A stretch of 64,000 nt of DNA. Origin: Hyphomicrobium_A sp963726795. Its GTDB lineage: Bacteria; Pseudomonadota; Alphaproteobacteria; Rhizobiales; Hyphomicrobiaceae. Location: NCBI GenBank assembly GCA_963726795.1, contig CAVSDD010000006.1:1-64000 (forward strand), written 5' to 3'. The notes below the pieces were generated by a model. That model was not told where the DNA came from and ran no database searches. It saw nothing but the letters and a program-made list of their open reading frames with translations. A program made the position numbers and the translations under genes. Every line of letters begins with the position of its first letter. Positions within the stretch are counted from its first letter, which is position 1. Below, piece by piece: positions 1 to 9,965 of the stretch.

Positions 1-126
1 TACATGTCTCCTGGTTAGGATGCCGAAAACCGGCTAGGCATCTGAAATCACGAGATCCTTGGCCGCGTTGCACCGGAACCGACCACCTGGCCGCGCGCGG
101 CCCGTATTCGAAAAGCTCCCTCACCC

Positions 127-2116
127 ATGCCCTTCCCGTCAGCTCATCCCGCGCTCGCGCGCGCCCTCGCCGCGCGCGGCTATTCGGACCCGACCGCCGT
201 GCAGCTCGCCGTGCTGGAGGCCGACACGCCGGCCGCGACCTGCTCGTCTCGGCCCAGACCGGCTCCGGCAAGACGGTCGCCTTCGGCCTCGCCATCGCCC
301 CGACGCTGCTTGGGCGCGACGGAGCGCTTCGCGCAAGCCGCCGAGCCGCTGGCCCTGATCATCGCGCCGACGCGCGAACTGGCCATGCAGGTGCAGCGCG
401 AGCTGGCCTGGCTCTACGCCGAGACCGGCGCGCGCGTCGTCACCTGCGTCGGCGGCATGGACGCGCGCGCGGAAGCCCGCCAGCTCGCCGTCGGCGCCCA
501 TATCGTCGTCGGCACGCCCGGCCGCCTGCGCGACCATCTCGAGCGCAAGCGGCTCGATCTCGCCAAGCTCAAGACGCGTCGTGCTCGACGAGGCCGACGA
601 GATGCTCGACCTCGGCTTCCGCGAGGACCTGGAGTTCATTCTCGACGCGACGCCGGCAGAGCCGCCAGACGCTGCTGTTCTCGGCCACCATGCCGCGCGA
701 GATCGAGACGCTGGCGCGGCGCTACCAGCGCGACGCCGTGCGCATCGAGACCGCTGCGGCGCAACGAGCAGCACGCCGACATCGAGTATCGCGCCATCCG
801 CGTCGCGCCCGACGACATCGAGAACGCCGTCGTCAACGTGCTGCGCCTCCACGAGATGCGCGCGCTGCGCTGGTGTTCTGCGCCACGCGCGAAGCCGTGA
901 AGCGCCTGCACGCGCGCCTCGTGGAGCGCGGCTTCTCCGCCGTGGCCCTGTCGGGCGAGCTGACCCAGAGCGAGCGCACGCACGCGCTGCAGGCGCTGCG
1001 CGACGGCCGCGCGCGCGTGCTCGTCGCCACCGACGTCGCCGCGCGCGGCCTCGACCTGCCCGATCTCGCGCTCGTCATCCACGCCGATCTGCCGCAACGA
1101 TCACGAGACGCTGCTGCACCGCTCGGGCCGCACCGGCCGCGCCGGCAACAAGGGCCTGTGCATGCTGATCGTGCCCTACAACCGCCGCCGCAAGGCCGAG
1201 GCGCTGCTGGGCGCGGCGCGCAGTCAAGGTGACGTGGGGACCGGCGCCGACCGCCGAGGAGATCCGCGCCCGCGATCAGGAGCGCTTCCTGGCCGACGCC
1301 ATCTTCACCGAGCCGCGACCGAGGAGGACCTGGCGCTCGCGCAGCGCTGCAGGCCGCCCGCACGGCGGACGAGATCGCGCTCGCGCTGGTCCGCATGCAT
1401 CGCGCCCGGCTGCCGGCGCCGGAAGATCTGGCCGAGGATACGCGGCCCGCCGCCGCGTCGCGAGGACCGCACGCGCGGCCGCGGGAGCGCGTCGAGCATG
1501 CGCCCCGATCGCGAGACGGCGCCGCCGATCGCGACATCGAGCGCCGCGGCGAGCGACCAGCGACCGCCGCGCCCCGGCGCGACGACGGCCGCGAGATGGT
1601 GTGGTTCCGCCTCAACATCGGCCGCGAGCGCAACGCCGATCCGCGCTGGCTGCTGCCGCTGCATCTGCCGCGCCGGCGACGTCACCAAGTCCGAGATCGG
1701 CGCCATCAAGATCTTCGATCGCGACACGCGCTTCCAGATCGTCGCCGAGTTCGCCGACAAGTTCGCGGATGCCGCGCGCGCCATGAAGCCCAACGAGGGG
1801 CGGATCTCGCGCGTGGCCGTCTATGGGCGAAGATACAGCGGCAGCGAGCAATGGGATCGCCGCAGCCCCGGCGCGCAAAGACAGGGAGGCGAAAGCCGCC
1901 CCTTCGCCAGACCGGCAAGCCGATCCCCGCGCCAAGACGCCTTGGCGGGATCGAAAGAATGGGAAAGCCGGCGGTCAATTCCACCGCAAGGCTGACGAGC
2001 CGCGACGTCATCGCAAGGGCCCGAGGCCCAACGCCGACGCACCGAAACCGAGCGGCACCTATAAGCCTGCGTCCAAGCACGCTCATAAGAAGAAGCGCAG
2101 CGCGCCGCAAACTTAG
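127..2116 (+). CDS. DEAD-box RNA helicase with DbpA-like C-terminal domain, frameshifted
   Basis: ATP-dependent RNA helicase, probably acting in cold adaptation, ribosome assembly or mRNA turnover. Pieces in three frames assemble into one protein: an N-terminal Q-motif region, a Walker A motif (AQTGSGKT, about nt 258), IAPTRELA, GTPGRL, the DEAD box (LDEADEMLDLGF, about nt 583), SAT, a helicase-C domain with ATDVAARGLD and HRSGRTGRAG, and a domain near nt 1605-1800 (RLNIGRERNADPRWLL, IGAIKIFD) like the RNA-binding domain of DbpA/CsdA. The tail to nt 2116 is rich in Lys, Arg and Pro, as in other proteobacterial members. At least six frame changes occur in 2 kb (for example near 228, 585, 660, 765, 870 and 1320). 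All motifs survive, so I favour sequence errors over a true pseudogene, but a decaying copy cannot be excluded. Confidence 0.85.
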
Positions 2117-2156
2117 GCGCAATGGCCACGCTGGTTCGTGGCCGATGATCGGGTGA

Positions 2157-2714
2157 TCATGCAGCGGCGTCACTCGAGCGACGCAGTCTGACGAAAGCGT
2201 AGAAATAGCCGAGCCAGAGCACGACGGAGACGCCGTAGAAGAAGATCGCTCGCACCGACCAAAATAGCCGGGAGCCGGCGGGGCTGATGGCAATCACGTT
2301 GGGGTACCAACTGAAGATCGTGGAGCGCCACCGGTTCCACATCAGGGTCATTTCCGTGTTGCGATCCTGGGCGGTCTTGGCGTCGTTGAAGACGCGCTCG
2401 CTGTTGCGCTTCAACCACCACCAGGAATCGTCGTTGATCAGCTCGAGCCCCCTGTCGGACCGGTTGCGCATGTAGATGTATTCGATGTCGGTCGTGTTGC
2501 CGCGCGCGTCGGGATCGCTGCGGCGCACTTCCGTTCCGGTGATGACGCCGGTCGTCCACGTTGGGCGTGCGTATTCCCATCCAAACCAGAGCGGGATGCC
2601 CAGCACCAGTGCCGCGATGGCCAGAACGGGATTGCCCCCGCGCCACAAGCTAAAGGCGAGGACGAAAATCGCGAGAAGGACGATGTAGCCGATCGACAGC
2701 CAAGCCTGGAGCAT
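2157..2714 (-). CDS. DUF1523 family membrane protein
   Basis: A 185-residue protein of unknown function. It has two N-terminal hydrophobic segments (about residues 5-25 and 29-46), a periplasmic-looking middle domain, and a C-terminal membrane segment (about 150-175). The middle carries the hallmarks I associate with DUF1523: GTEVRR soon after the first membrane region, a WWWLK stretch where the family has an aromatic cluster, and a FSWYPNVIAI-like segment before the last helix. It is convergent with the upstream helicase, with only about 40 nt between the stops. There is no informative partner nearby, so no pathway is proposed. The frame is intact. Family assignment is from motif memory, not a search. 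Confidence 0.7.
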   Translation of the reverse strand: MLQAWLSIGYIVLLAIFVLAFSLWRGGNPVLAIAALVLGIPLWFGWEYARPTWTTGVITGTEVRRSDPDARGNTTDIEYIYMRNRSDRGLELINDDSWWWLKRNSERVFNDAKTAQDRNTEMTLMWNRWRSTIFSWYPNVIAISPAGSRLFWSVRAIFFYGVSVVLWLGYFYAFVRLRRSSDAAA

Positions 2715-2899
2715 GACCTAGACCTCGGCCCAAAAGAGCGCAGGAACGCTCGAGCCGGTCGAACCTTTTGCGCATGTCCATCTTCCTCGTCGTCTTGCGG
2801 GCGGGCTGAATGATGTTGGCATAGCCGGTCGATCGAGGCGAAGGAAATGTCCGCCTCGCAATCAAATAGCAAAACGATTGATCCCGCTTACGCCTTCAC

Positions 2900-3426
2900 T
2901 CAAGCGGCGCCTCGCGCGTCGGCACGTCTTGGCAGCTTCCAGTTCGGCCGGACGAAATGGCACGTGTAGCCGTTCGGCATAGCGCTCGAGATAATCCTGG
3001 TGCTCCGGCTCGGCCTCCCAGAAGTCGCCGGCCGGCGTAACTTCGGTGACCACCTTGCCCGGCCACAGCCCCGAGGCGTCGACATCGGCGATGGTGTCTT
3101 CCGCCACGCGCTTCTGCTCGTCGCTCGTGTAGAAGATCGCCGAGCGATAGCTGGCGCCGGTGTCGTTGCCCTGACGGTTGCGCGTCGTCGGATCGTGGAT
3201 CTGGAAGAAGAACTCGAGCAGGGTCGCGGTAGCTGATCTTCTGCGGATCGAAGGTGATCTCGATCGCCTCGGCGTGCGTGCCGTGATTGCGATAGGTGGC
3301 GTTCGGCACGTCGCCGCCGGTGTAGCCGACGCGGGTGGAGATCACGCCGGGCATGCGGCGTATCAGGTCCTGCATGCCCCAGAAGCAGCCGCCGGCAAGG
3401 ACGGCGCGTTCGGTTGCTGCGGTCAT
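2900..3426 (-). CDS. msrA: Peptide methionine sulfoxide reductase MsrA, frameshifted
   Basis: Reduces methionine-S-sulfoxide in proteins using thioredoxin. The N-terminus carries the catalytic motif GGCFWGMQ at about residues 12-19, followed by RVGYTGG and the family's NHGTHAEAIEI segment. Two frame changes (near nt 3228 and 2975) split it. Rejoined, it contains SAIFYTSDEQ, TEVTPAGDFWEAEPEHQDYL and a final NGYTCHFVRPNWKLPRR ending at 2900, the normal end of alphaproteobacterial MsrA of about 175 residues. Start ATG at 3426 follows an AGGAGCG-like ribosome binding site. It stands alone, with no msrB beside it. Both breaks leave flanking coding perfect, so sequence error is likely. Confidence 0.88.
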
Positions 3427-3665
3427 ATCTCGCTCCTTTCTGAATGGCGAAGTCGCGATGATCTAGCTCGTTTAGCCCGGTAAACGTGTTGATCGCCCTT
3501 GCCGCTGTTGGCCAGCATCCCTTAGTTGGTTTCTATGCGGTCGCGCTGCAAGCGGCGGAGGCCCTGCCAGGGGAAGGACGCTGGCACTTCGAGCACGTTT
3601 TATCGCAAGCTGGTGCATGTAAATTGGGGGGGCGCGAGGCGCGCTTGCGCAGGAGACCTTGGTGA

Positions 3666-5574
3666 ATGGCAAGGCAGTACAGCAACGGCGGAAGGCAAGC
3701 CTCCGGCGCCTTCGCAGGCTCCCAGAGAGGCATGCCGCCGCTCGGCAAGAAATCCATGAAGGAAAGGGTCGGCGCGCTGCGCAACCTGCGGCCGTTCCTC
3801 GTCATGGTTTGGCACACCAGCCCGCAGCTGACCGCGGCGTCGCTTCTGCTGCGGCTGGTGCGCGCGCTGCTGCCGGTCGCGACGCTGTTCGTCGGCAAGC
3901 TGATCATCGACGATGTGGTGCGGCTCGTCCAATTGCCCGACCAGCCGCAGTCGTTGCAGGAGTGGCTGGATAGCGGACAACTGAGCTGGCTCGGTCTGCT
4001 GCTCGGCGTCGAGTTTGCGCTGGCCGTACTGGCCGACGTTCTCGGACGCGTGGTCTCGCTGATCGACAGCCTGCTGTCGGAACGGGTGTCCAATGCCTCG
4101 AGCGTCCGCCTCATGGAGCATGCGGCGACGCTCGATCTCGAGGATTTCGAGGACGCCGACTTCCAGGATCAGCTCGATCGCGCGCGCCGCCAGACCAGCG
4201 GCCGCATGACGCTGATGGGGCAGTTGTTCTCGCAGGCGCAGGACATCGTGACGGTGGCGAGCTTCGCCGCCGGCCTGCTCATCTACGCGCCGTGGCTGAT
4301 CGTGCTTCTGTTCGTCGCGCTGGTGCCCGCCTTCCTCGGCGAGGCGCACTTCAACGCGCAGAGCTATTCGCTCGACTATCTGCGCACGCCCGAACGGCGC
4401 GAGCTCGACTACGTGCGCCAGACCGCGGCGAGCGCCGAGACCGCCAAGGAGGTCAAGATCTTCGGCCTCAACGGCTTTCTGATCGACCGCTATCGCCGCC
4501 TGGCGGCGAAGGCGTACGCGGCCAATCGCAAGCTGGCGATGCGCCGTGCCGGCTGGGGCGGCCTGTTCACCGCCATGGGCACCGTCGGCTACTATCTCGC
4601 CTATGCCTACATCGTGTGGCGCACGTTGGCCGGACAGTTCTCGATCGGCGACCTGACGTTTCTGGCAGGCTCGTTTCGCCGTTTGCGCAATCTCCTCGAA
4701 GGACTGCTTGCGGGCTTTTCGACCGTGCGGCCAAGCCCTCTACCTCGACGACCTGTTCTCGTTCTTCGAGGTCAAACCCGAGATCCATTCGCCTGAGAAC
4801 CCGCTGCCCTTCCCGACGCCGATCCGCCAAGGCTTCGTGTTCGAGAATGTCGGGTTCATCTATCCGGGTGCCGATCGATGGGCGGTACGCCAGCTCAGCT
4901 TCACGTTGAAGGCCGGCGAGGTGCTGGCGCTGGTGGGCGAGAACGGCGCCGGCAAGACGACCTTGGTCAAGCTTCTCACGCGGCTCTACGATCCGGACGA
5001 AGGCCGCATCCTGCTCGATGGCCGCGACCTGCGCGACTACGATCTGGATGCCCTGCGCGGCAATATCGGCGTCATTTTCCAGGATTTCGTCCGTTACAAC
5101 CTTACCGCCGCCGACAATATCGCCGTCGGCAGGATCGACGCGCGCGACGATCGCGCGCGCATCGAGCAGGCCGCGCGGCGAAGCCTGGCCGACGACGTCA
5201 TCGCGAAGTTGCCCGCCGGCTACGACCAGATGATCGGCAAGCGTTTCAAGAACGGGGTCGAGCTTTCCGGCGGCGAATGGCAGAAGATCGCCATTGCGCG
5301 CGCCTATATGCGCGAGGCCCAGGTGCTGATCCTCGACGAGCCGACGGCGGCGCTGGACGCACGGTCCGAGTTCGAGGTGTTCCAGCGGTTCAAGGAACTG
5401 AGCGACGGCAAGACCGCCATCCTCATCTCGCACCGCTTCTCGAGCGTGCGCATGGCCGATCGAATTCTGGTCCTGCAGGACGGCAAGGTCGAAGCGTCGG
5501 CACGCACGAGGAGCTCGTCTCCCGCCGGGCCGCTATTCGGAGCTCTTCGAATTGCAGGCCCTGGATACCGCTAG
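3666..5574 (+). CDS. ABC exporter, fused permease and ATPase, frameshifted
   Basis: A type I ABC exporter half-transporter (membrane domain followed by ATPase), about 635 residues when rejoined. The membrane domain spans roughly residues 30-340 with several hydrophobic helices (for example LLRLVRALLPVATLFVG). The ATPase half shows Walker A GENGAGKTT (nt 4938), Q-loop IFQDF, signature LSGGEWQKIA, Walker B VLILDEPTAALD and switch SHRFSS. Frames change near nt 4730 (between GFSTVR and QALYLDDL) and twice after nt 5490, where GTHEELV and ELFELQ fall in other frames. The end at 5574 (GYR stop) is typical for this family. An AGGAGA ribosome binding site precedes the ATG at 3666. Substrate cannot be inferred; no accessory genes are adjacent. 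Confidence 0.85.
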
Positions 5575-5670
5575 GCAAGTTTCTTTCCGACCGACTCAAC
5601 GGTATCGCGGTCGACGTCGCTTGCGATAGGCAGCGTATTGGCGCTTGTAGCTTGAGGCAGCATCTCGCTC

Positions 5671-6894
5671 TTACTTACCCAGCAGGCGGTCGCTGATTAT
5701 GCGGCGCTGGATTTCGCTCGTACCTTCGAAGATCGTCGTCAAGCGGGCGTCGCGCCAATAACGCTCCACGCGATGCTCGGTCGTGTAACCGTTGCCGCCA
5801 TGGAGCTGCATGGCCTGGTTGGTGACACGCACGGCCATCTCGGTTGCCAATAGCTTTACCTGCGCGCTCTCGCTTTCGGCCGCGTCCCCGGCATCGAGCA
5901 GGTGCGCGACCTGCTGCCAGTAGGCTCGCGCCTGAGCGACGTCTGCTGCCATGTCGGCCAAGACGAAGCGCAGCGCCTGAAACTCGGCGATCGCTTGGCC
6001 GAACTGCTCGCGCTCCTGAAGGTAAGCCCACGTATCCTCCAGGGCGCCCTGGGCCACACCGACGGCTCGCGCCGCGGTGTGCACGCGCGCAATGTTGAGC
6101 CCACGCTGCACCGAGGCGAAGCCGCCCGAGTCTGCATCGGCGCCCTGGTCGCCATACAGCCCGGTCAGGCGGTCGCTCTCGGTCACGCGCACGCCGTCGA
6201 GTTCGAGGTGATAGGTCGTAAAGCCGTGATAGCCGACCTTGTCGATCACATGCCCCGTCATGCCCTTGGCAAACGTGCCAGGCTTCTTGACGACGAGAAA
6301 CGGCTCAAGTCCCGCCGAACGCGGCTCCCCTTCCTCCGCGTCACGCGTGCGCGCCAGCACCTCAATGAAGTCGGCGTTCAGTGCGAACCCGGCCCAGCGT
6401 TTGGTGCCGGTGAGCACCCAGTCGTCGCCGTCGCGCACGGCGCGCGTTTCGACGGCGGCAAGGTCGGAGCCGGCGCCTGGCTCACTTAAGGCAATTGAGC
6501 CGATCCATTGACCGCGCGCCGACTTCGCCAATAAATCGCGGCGGCGGTCCGCATCCAAGGTCTGTGTGCCAAGTCCCTGACCACGGGCGAGGATACTGCC
6601 GACAGAGAGCCAGGCGCGTGCCAGCTCCTCCGACACGAGACAGTACTCAAAGACCCCAAGCCCCAAGCCGCCGCTCTCGGCAGGAATGGTAAGGCCAAAC
6701 CAGCCCTTGGCGCCCATCGCGTCGATGAGGGAGCGAGGCATCTCGCCCTTGTGGCGATCGAGCTTGTCGGCGATGGGAAGCACCACGTCCCGTGCGAACG
6801 CGCGCGCATCGGCCTGCAGCATTGCGCGCTTGTCGGTAAGCCACGGTGACAGCAGCTCAGGCGGGGTCGGCTGCCTGCGTTCAGACATCGTCAT
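5671..6894 (-). CDS. Acyl-CoA dehydrogenase family protein
   Basis: FAD-dependent oxidation of an acyl-CoA thioester to the enoyl-CoA. The intact protein has the N-terminal helical domain (AFARDVVLPIADKLDRHKGE), the middle beta domain with ALSEPGAGSDLA and TGTKRWAG, and the C-terminal helical domain with AEFQALRFVLADMA and MQLHGGNGYTTE. It ends in RYWRDARLTTIFEGTSEIQ, where the Glu of FEGTSE lies at the family's catalytic base position. I chose the ATG at 6894 (MTMSERR) over an upstream in-frame GTG at 6936, since the extra 14 residues are not family-like. A 96-nt gap separates it from the convergent ABC exporter. There is no beta-oxidation neighbour, so chain length or branched-substrate specificity is unknown. 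Confidence 0.9.
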   Translation of the reverse strand: MTMSERRQPTPPELLSPWLTDKRAMLQADARAFARDVVLPIADKLDRHKGEMPRSLIDAMGAKGWFGLTIPAESGGLGLGVFEYCLVSEELARAWLSVGSILARGQGLGTQTLDADRRRDLLAKSARGQWIGSIALSEPGAGSDLAAVETRAVRDGDDWVLTGTKRWAGFALNADFIEVLARTRDAEEGEPRSAGLEPFLVVKKPGTFAKGMTGHVIDKVGYHGFTTYHLELDGVRVTESDRLTGLYGDQGADADSGGFASVQRGLNIARVHTAARAVGVAQGALEDTWAYLQEREQFGQAIAEFQALRFVLADMAADVAQARAYWQQVAHLLDAGDAAESESAQVKLLATEMAVRVTNQAMQLHGGNGYTTEHRVERYWRDARLTTIFEGTSEIQRRIISDRLLGK

Positions 6895-7031
6895 GCGATC
6901 TCGTTTTTTGAAAAGATTATCCGAACGGGTGGGCACAGTATAGGGAGTGGGCTGCGCTGACCAACTCGACGCCGCGGAAGATTGACGACATCGAGTGAAG
7001 TCGGATTCGATTCCTGTTGTCGTGTGCTGAA

Positions 7032-9119
7032 CTACTCGGACACAACCCGGTTGCGGCCGGTTCTCTTCGCCCGGTAGAGCGCCTTATCGGCGGCGTCCAT
7101 CAAGGCCTCGATCGTTTCTGCTCGGTTGGGGATCGTGACGGCGACGCCAACACTGGTAGTGACCACCCCCGATGGACTTCGCATGTGAGGCAGCTGCAGA
7201 GCCTCCGTGCGGGCTCGAATGCTTTCGGCCACTGCCATGGCCCCCTCCACGGTCGTGTCGGGAAGGATCAGAGCAAACTCTTCTCCACCAATTCTGGCGG
7301 GAAGATCATTCGCTCGTGCCGTTTGCAGAACGCGCGCGAAGAGCTGCAGACAGGCGTCGCCCATCGCATGGCCGTAGTGGTCGTTGTATTGCTTGAAGTA
7401 ATCGAGATCGAAGGTGATCAGCGCCAACTGGCATTGGGAGCGGCTCGCTCTCGTCAACTCGCGCTGCAAGCGTTCGTCGAAGGCTCGGCGATTGGCAACG
7501 CCGGTGAGGGCATCCGTTAGCGCAAGCGCAGCAAGGCGTTTGTTCGCATCACCCAACAAACGATTGAGCTCCCGCAAACTCTTTTGCTGAAGGACGAATG
7601 CGATCCTTGGAGCAAACTGCTTGGCCAATTCAGTCTCAACATCATGCCAAGGGCGCGATCGACCTCTCACGATCTCTCGCCAGGCGGCAAATGATTTTCT
7701 CGGGCTCGGCGCTCCGAAGCGCGAAACTGGCTCCACCGGTTTGTGCGGATTTCCTGCCCAGTTGATTTCCTCTACCTCCTCAGCGCGAAACCACATGAGG
7801 AACACAGGGTCATCGCCCGGCAAACGAACCGACACAAGGCCGCTGGCTTCTGAGGCAAACGCTGTTGTTTCCGGCCAGTCTTCGTGCAGGCGATCCGTCG
7901 CGAAAAAATCGGAGCCGGACAATCTGCGCTCGAGCCAAGCAGCAATCTGGCGAATGTGAGTTTCGCTTGGGCAGTTGCCGGCCAAGACAATTCGTTCCTT
8001 CCACACGATGGCCGTCCCGTCAGAGGGGACCACCAATTGAAGTTCGCTGCCGAGAGTGCGGACGAGCGCTGTGGCGTCATCGGCTGCAAACAAGGGGCGC
8101 ATGACATTGTCTCGCGCCGCACTAAGATCGCTCGCGATACGGTTCCCAATGGCTTCCTCGCGCGCCTGAATTTGCTGAGAAAGGATCTGTCCTACATGTC
8201 GGCACGCTTCCAGGACCTCATACGGTACTGGTCGGGGCGTGCGATTATGACAGGCGATAAGTCCCCACAGTTCGCCGCGCGGGAGTAGGGACACCGACAT
8301 GGAAGCGCCGACGCCCATGTTCTTTAGGTACTGGACGTGAACCGGCGACACGCTCCGAAGCACGCAGTGGGTCATGTCGAGATGTCGATTGTTCGTCGGC
8401 AATGTCGCGGGCACCAGCGGAGCCGGGCTATAACCTACATCCGGGATAGATCTAATCGCGTTCCGGCGATACAGCTCCCGAGCCTGTTGCGGAATGTCCG
8501 ACGCTGGAAAGCGGTGGTTCAGCAGGCTCGGCAGGCGGCGCTCTTTAGACTCGGCGACAACAGAGCCAGAGCCATCGCGGAAGAACTTGTAGATCATCAC
8601 GTGGTCGTAGCCCGTGATCTTTTGCATCTCGCGCGCGGCGACGTCACACGCCTCGATGATGTCGGACGCTACGCCGATGCGTTCTGTGAACGAGCGGATG
8701 CTTGCCAGTATTTTCGCGGCGGGCGCGGATGGGACGGTCGGGAGCACCTCCAGAATTGCGGTGTCCTGCGACTGATGCGCGATGAGCGCAAATTCTCCGC
8801 AATCCCCAGCGGCGAGCGTACCTAAAAACACTGGATCGCGCAGGAGGACAGTCTCCGCGCGTCGCACGAGATCTGCAACGGATGCACCGAGCACCTGCTC
8901 GGCAGTGGACCCCCAGAGAAGCCGCGGAAACTTTAGGAACCTCCCAGCGTCTCCTGCCGCTTGCAAAATCACGTCTGTCGCCTGATCGACCGCCAGGAGC
9001 AGCCCATAGGGCTGAATAGAGTTGGGCAAATGAATCGGTTCGCGCGCACACGCCTCCAGCCCGAGGGTGTCTCGGGCCGCGACAACGTCCATGGCGTTCA
9101 CTTGCTCGGCTGGCTGCAT
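7032..9119 (-). CDS. Bacteriophytochrome with GGDEF output (PAS-GAF-PHY-GGDEF)
   Basis: A red/far-red photoreceptor predicted to control c-di-GMP synthesis directly. With the ATG at 9119 (an in-frame GTG lies at 9137), the chromophore Cys is residue 24 in EACAREPIHLPNSIQPYG, the biliverdin-Cys context of bacteriophytochromes. The GAF domain has FPASDIPQQARELY and GLIACHN. The PHY tongue has PRKSFAAWREIVRGRS, matching the PRxSF motif. The GGDEF domain (about residues 525-690) has the active-site form GGEEF with RAND placed five residues before it, a complete RxxD inhibitory I-site. There is no adjacent heme oxygenase gene, so biliverdin would have to come from elsewhere. Three Rcp1-like regulators lie about 14 kb downstream. 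The frame is intact. Confidence 0.93.
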   Translation of the reverse strand: MQPAEQVNAMDVVAARDTLGLEACAREPIHLPNSIQPYGLLLAVDQATDVILQAAGDAGRFLKFPRLLWGSTAEQVLGASVADLVRRAETVLLRDPVFLGTLAAGDCGEFALIAHQSQDTAILEVLPTVPSAPAAKILASIRSFTERIGVASDIIEACDVAAREMQKITGYDHVMIYKFFRDGSGSVVAESKERRLPSLLNHRFPASDIPQQARELYRRNAIRSIPDVGYSPAPLVPATLPTNNRHLDMTHCVLRSVSPVHVQYLKNMGVGASMSVSLLPRGELWGLIACHNRTPRPVPYEVLEACRHVGQILSQQIQAREEAIGNRIASDLSAARDNVMRPLFAADDATALVRTLGSELQLVVPSDGTAIVWKERIVLAGNCPSETHIRQIAAWLERRLSGSDFFATDRLHEDWPETTAFASEASGLVSVRLPGDDPVFLMWFRAEEVEEINWAGNPHKPVEPVSRFGAPSPRKSFAAWREIVRGRSRPWHDVETELAKQFAPRIAFVLQQKSLRELNRLLGDANKRLAALALTDALTGVANRRAFDERLQRELTRASRSQCQLALITFDLDYFKQYNDHYGHAMGDACLQLFARVLQTARANDLPARIGGEEFALILPDTTVEGAMAVAESIRARTEALQLPHMRSPSGVVTTSVGVAVTIPNRAETIEALMDAADKALYRAKRTGRNRVVSE

Positions 9120-9368
9120 TGCAGCCGCTTTTAGCACTACGGGCGTTGCTTAATTGGTGAGTATTGAAAATCGCGACACGGGCAGCGTCGCAATAAAGTG
9201 AGGATCAGCCGACCGCCATGAAGGCGAAGGCGGTCTGCGAGCTGCTTCAGGCAACACGTTTACTTGACCTTCAGCATGCAGAGCCAAAAAATGGGTACGT
9301 TGTCTGTTAACTGGCAAACGTCGAGGGGGAAGCGGTGTGTCCGATGGCGTACGCCCCGCGCCCGCAAT

Positions 9369-9965
9369 TTAGTTAGGTGCGGTCTGCCCGACCTCGAAGT
9401 CGATCGGCTTGAACGAGCCGTTGTTGCTTTGCGGGGCCGAACAGGCCGTCAGCGCGATAATGAGATCCATTTCCGCGCGGAACGAGATGTAATCGCCGGC
9501 CTTACTGCGGGGTGGAAGAACCTTGATCTCCCCCGTGGTGCCGTCGAGCTCGACGTTCATGAAAATATTGAAAGCAACCGGGATCTGGTCGGCCAATATG
9601 CCGTAAGGCGCGAGCGACTTTTCGAAATTGCCCTGGCATCCGTGGTGGGGGTGCTCATCACCATAGATGATCCGGAAGGTATCCGCCGAGCATGGCGTCA
9701 GCAGGAAATCGTGCCGGCCGACCGTGTCCTCGACGATGCGCAGCATGACTCGGCTGCGGCTGGAGTAGATGGGGTCGCCGGTAGTCAAGAAAATTCGGCT
9801 CGCATAGTCGATCGAGCGGCCGGACGAAATGTGTTCGCCCGTATCTTCGGCTGAAAAGGCAAGCAGATCGCAGACCTGCTCGCCCTCAGGATCTGTCACT
9901 TTGAGAAATTGACCTTTTCGCAACGTGAATGCGACCCCGGAGCGCGGGGCGATACGGTCAGCCAT
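9369..9965 (-). CDS. DUF1989 / urea carboxylase-associated family protein
   Basis: A 198-residue DUF1989 protein. Members include the paired carboxyguanidine deiminase subunits of guanidine catabolism and urea carboxylase-associated proteins. Visible motifs are GEQVCDLLAF, an SRxxY-like start near IDYASRIFLTTG, CSADTF, the Cys/His segment HPHHGCQGNF and the C-terminal PPRSKAGDYISFRAEMDL, consistent with a metal-binding hydrolase fold. Its ATG overlaps the stop of the upstream heme hydroxylase by 8 nt, so the two are translationally coupled. No urea or guanidine carboxylase is nearby and only one DUF1989 gene is present, so a plain guanidine pathway is not supported. Acting on a hydroxylated guanidine or related product of its partner is an inference. 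Confidence 0.82.
   Translation of the reverse strand: MADRIAPRSGVAFTLRKGQFLKVTDPEGEQVCDLLAFSAEDTGEHISSGRSIDYASRIFLTTGDPIYSSRSRVMLRIVEDTVGRHDFLLTPCSADTFRIIYGDEHPHHGCQGNFEKSLAPYGILADQIPVAFNIFMNVELDGTTGEIKVLPPRSKAGDYISFRAEMDLIIALTACSAPQSNNGSFKPIDFEVGQTAPN

Noticed and set aside
127..1995. Several separate small genes in the first 2 kb
   Set aside because: Helicase motifs appear in the correct order across three frames, so they are one frameshifted gene. The minus-strand frames lack any motif.
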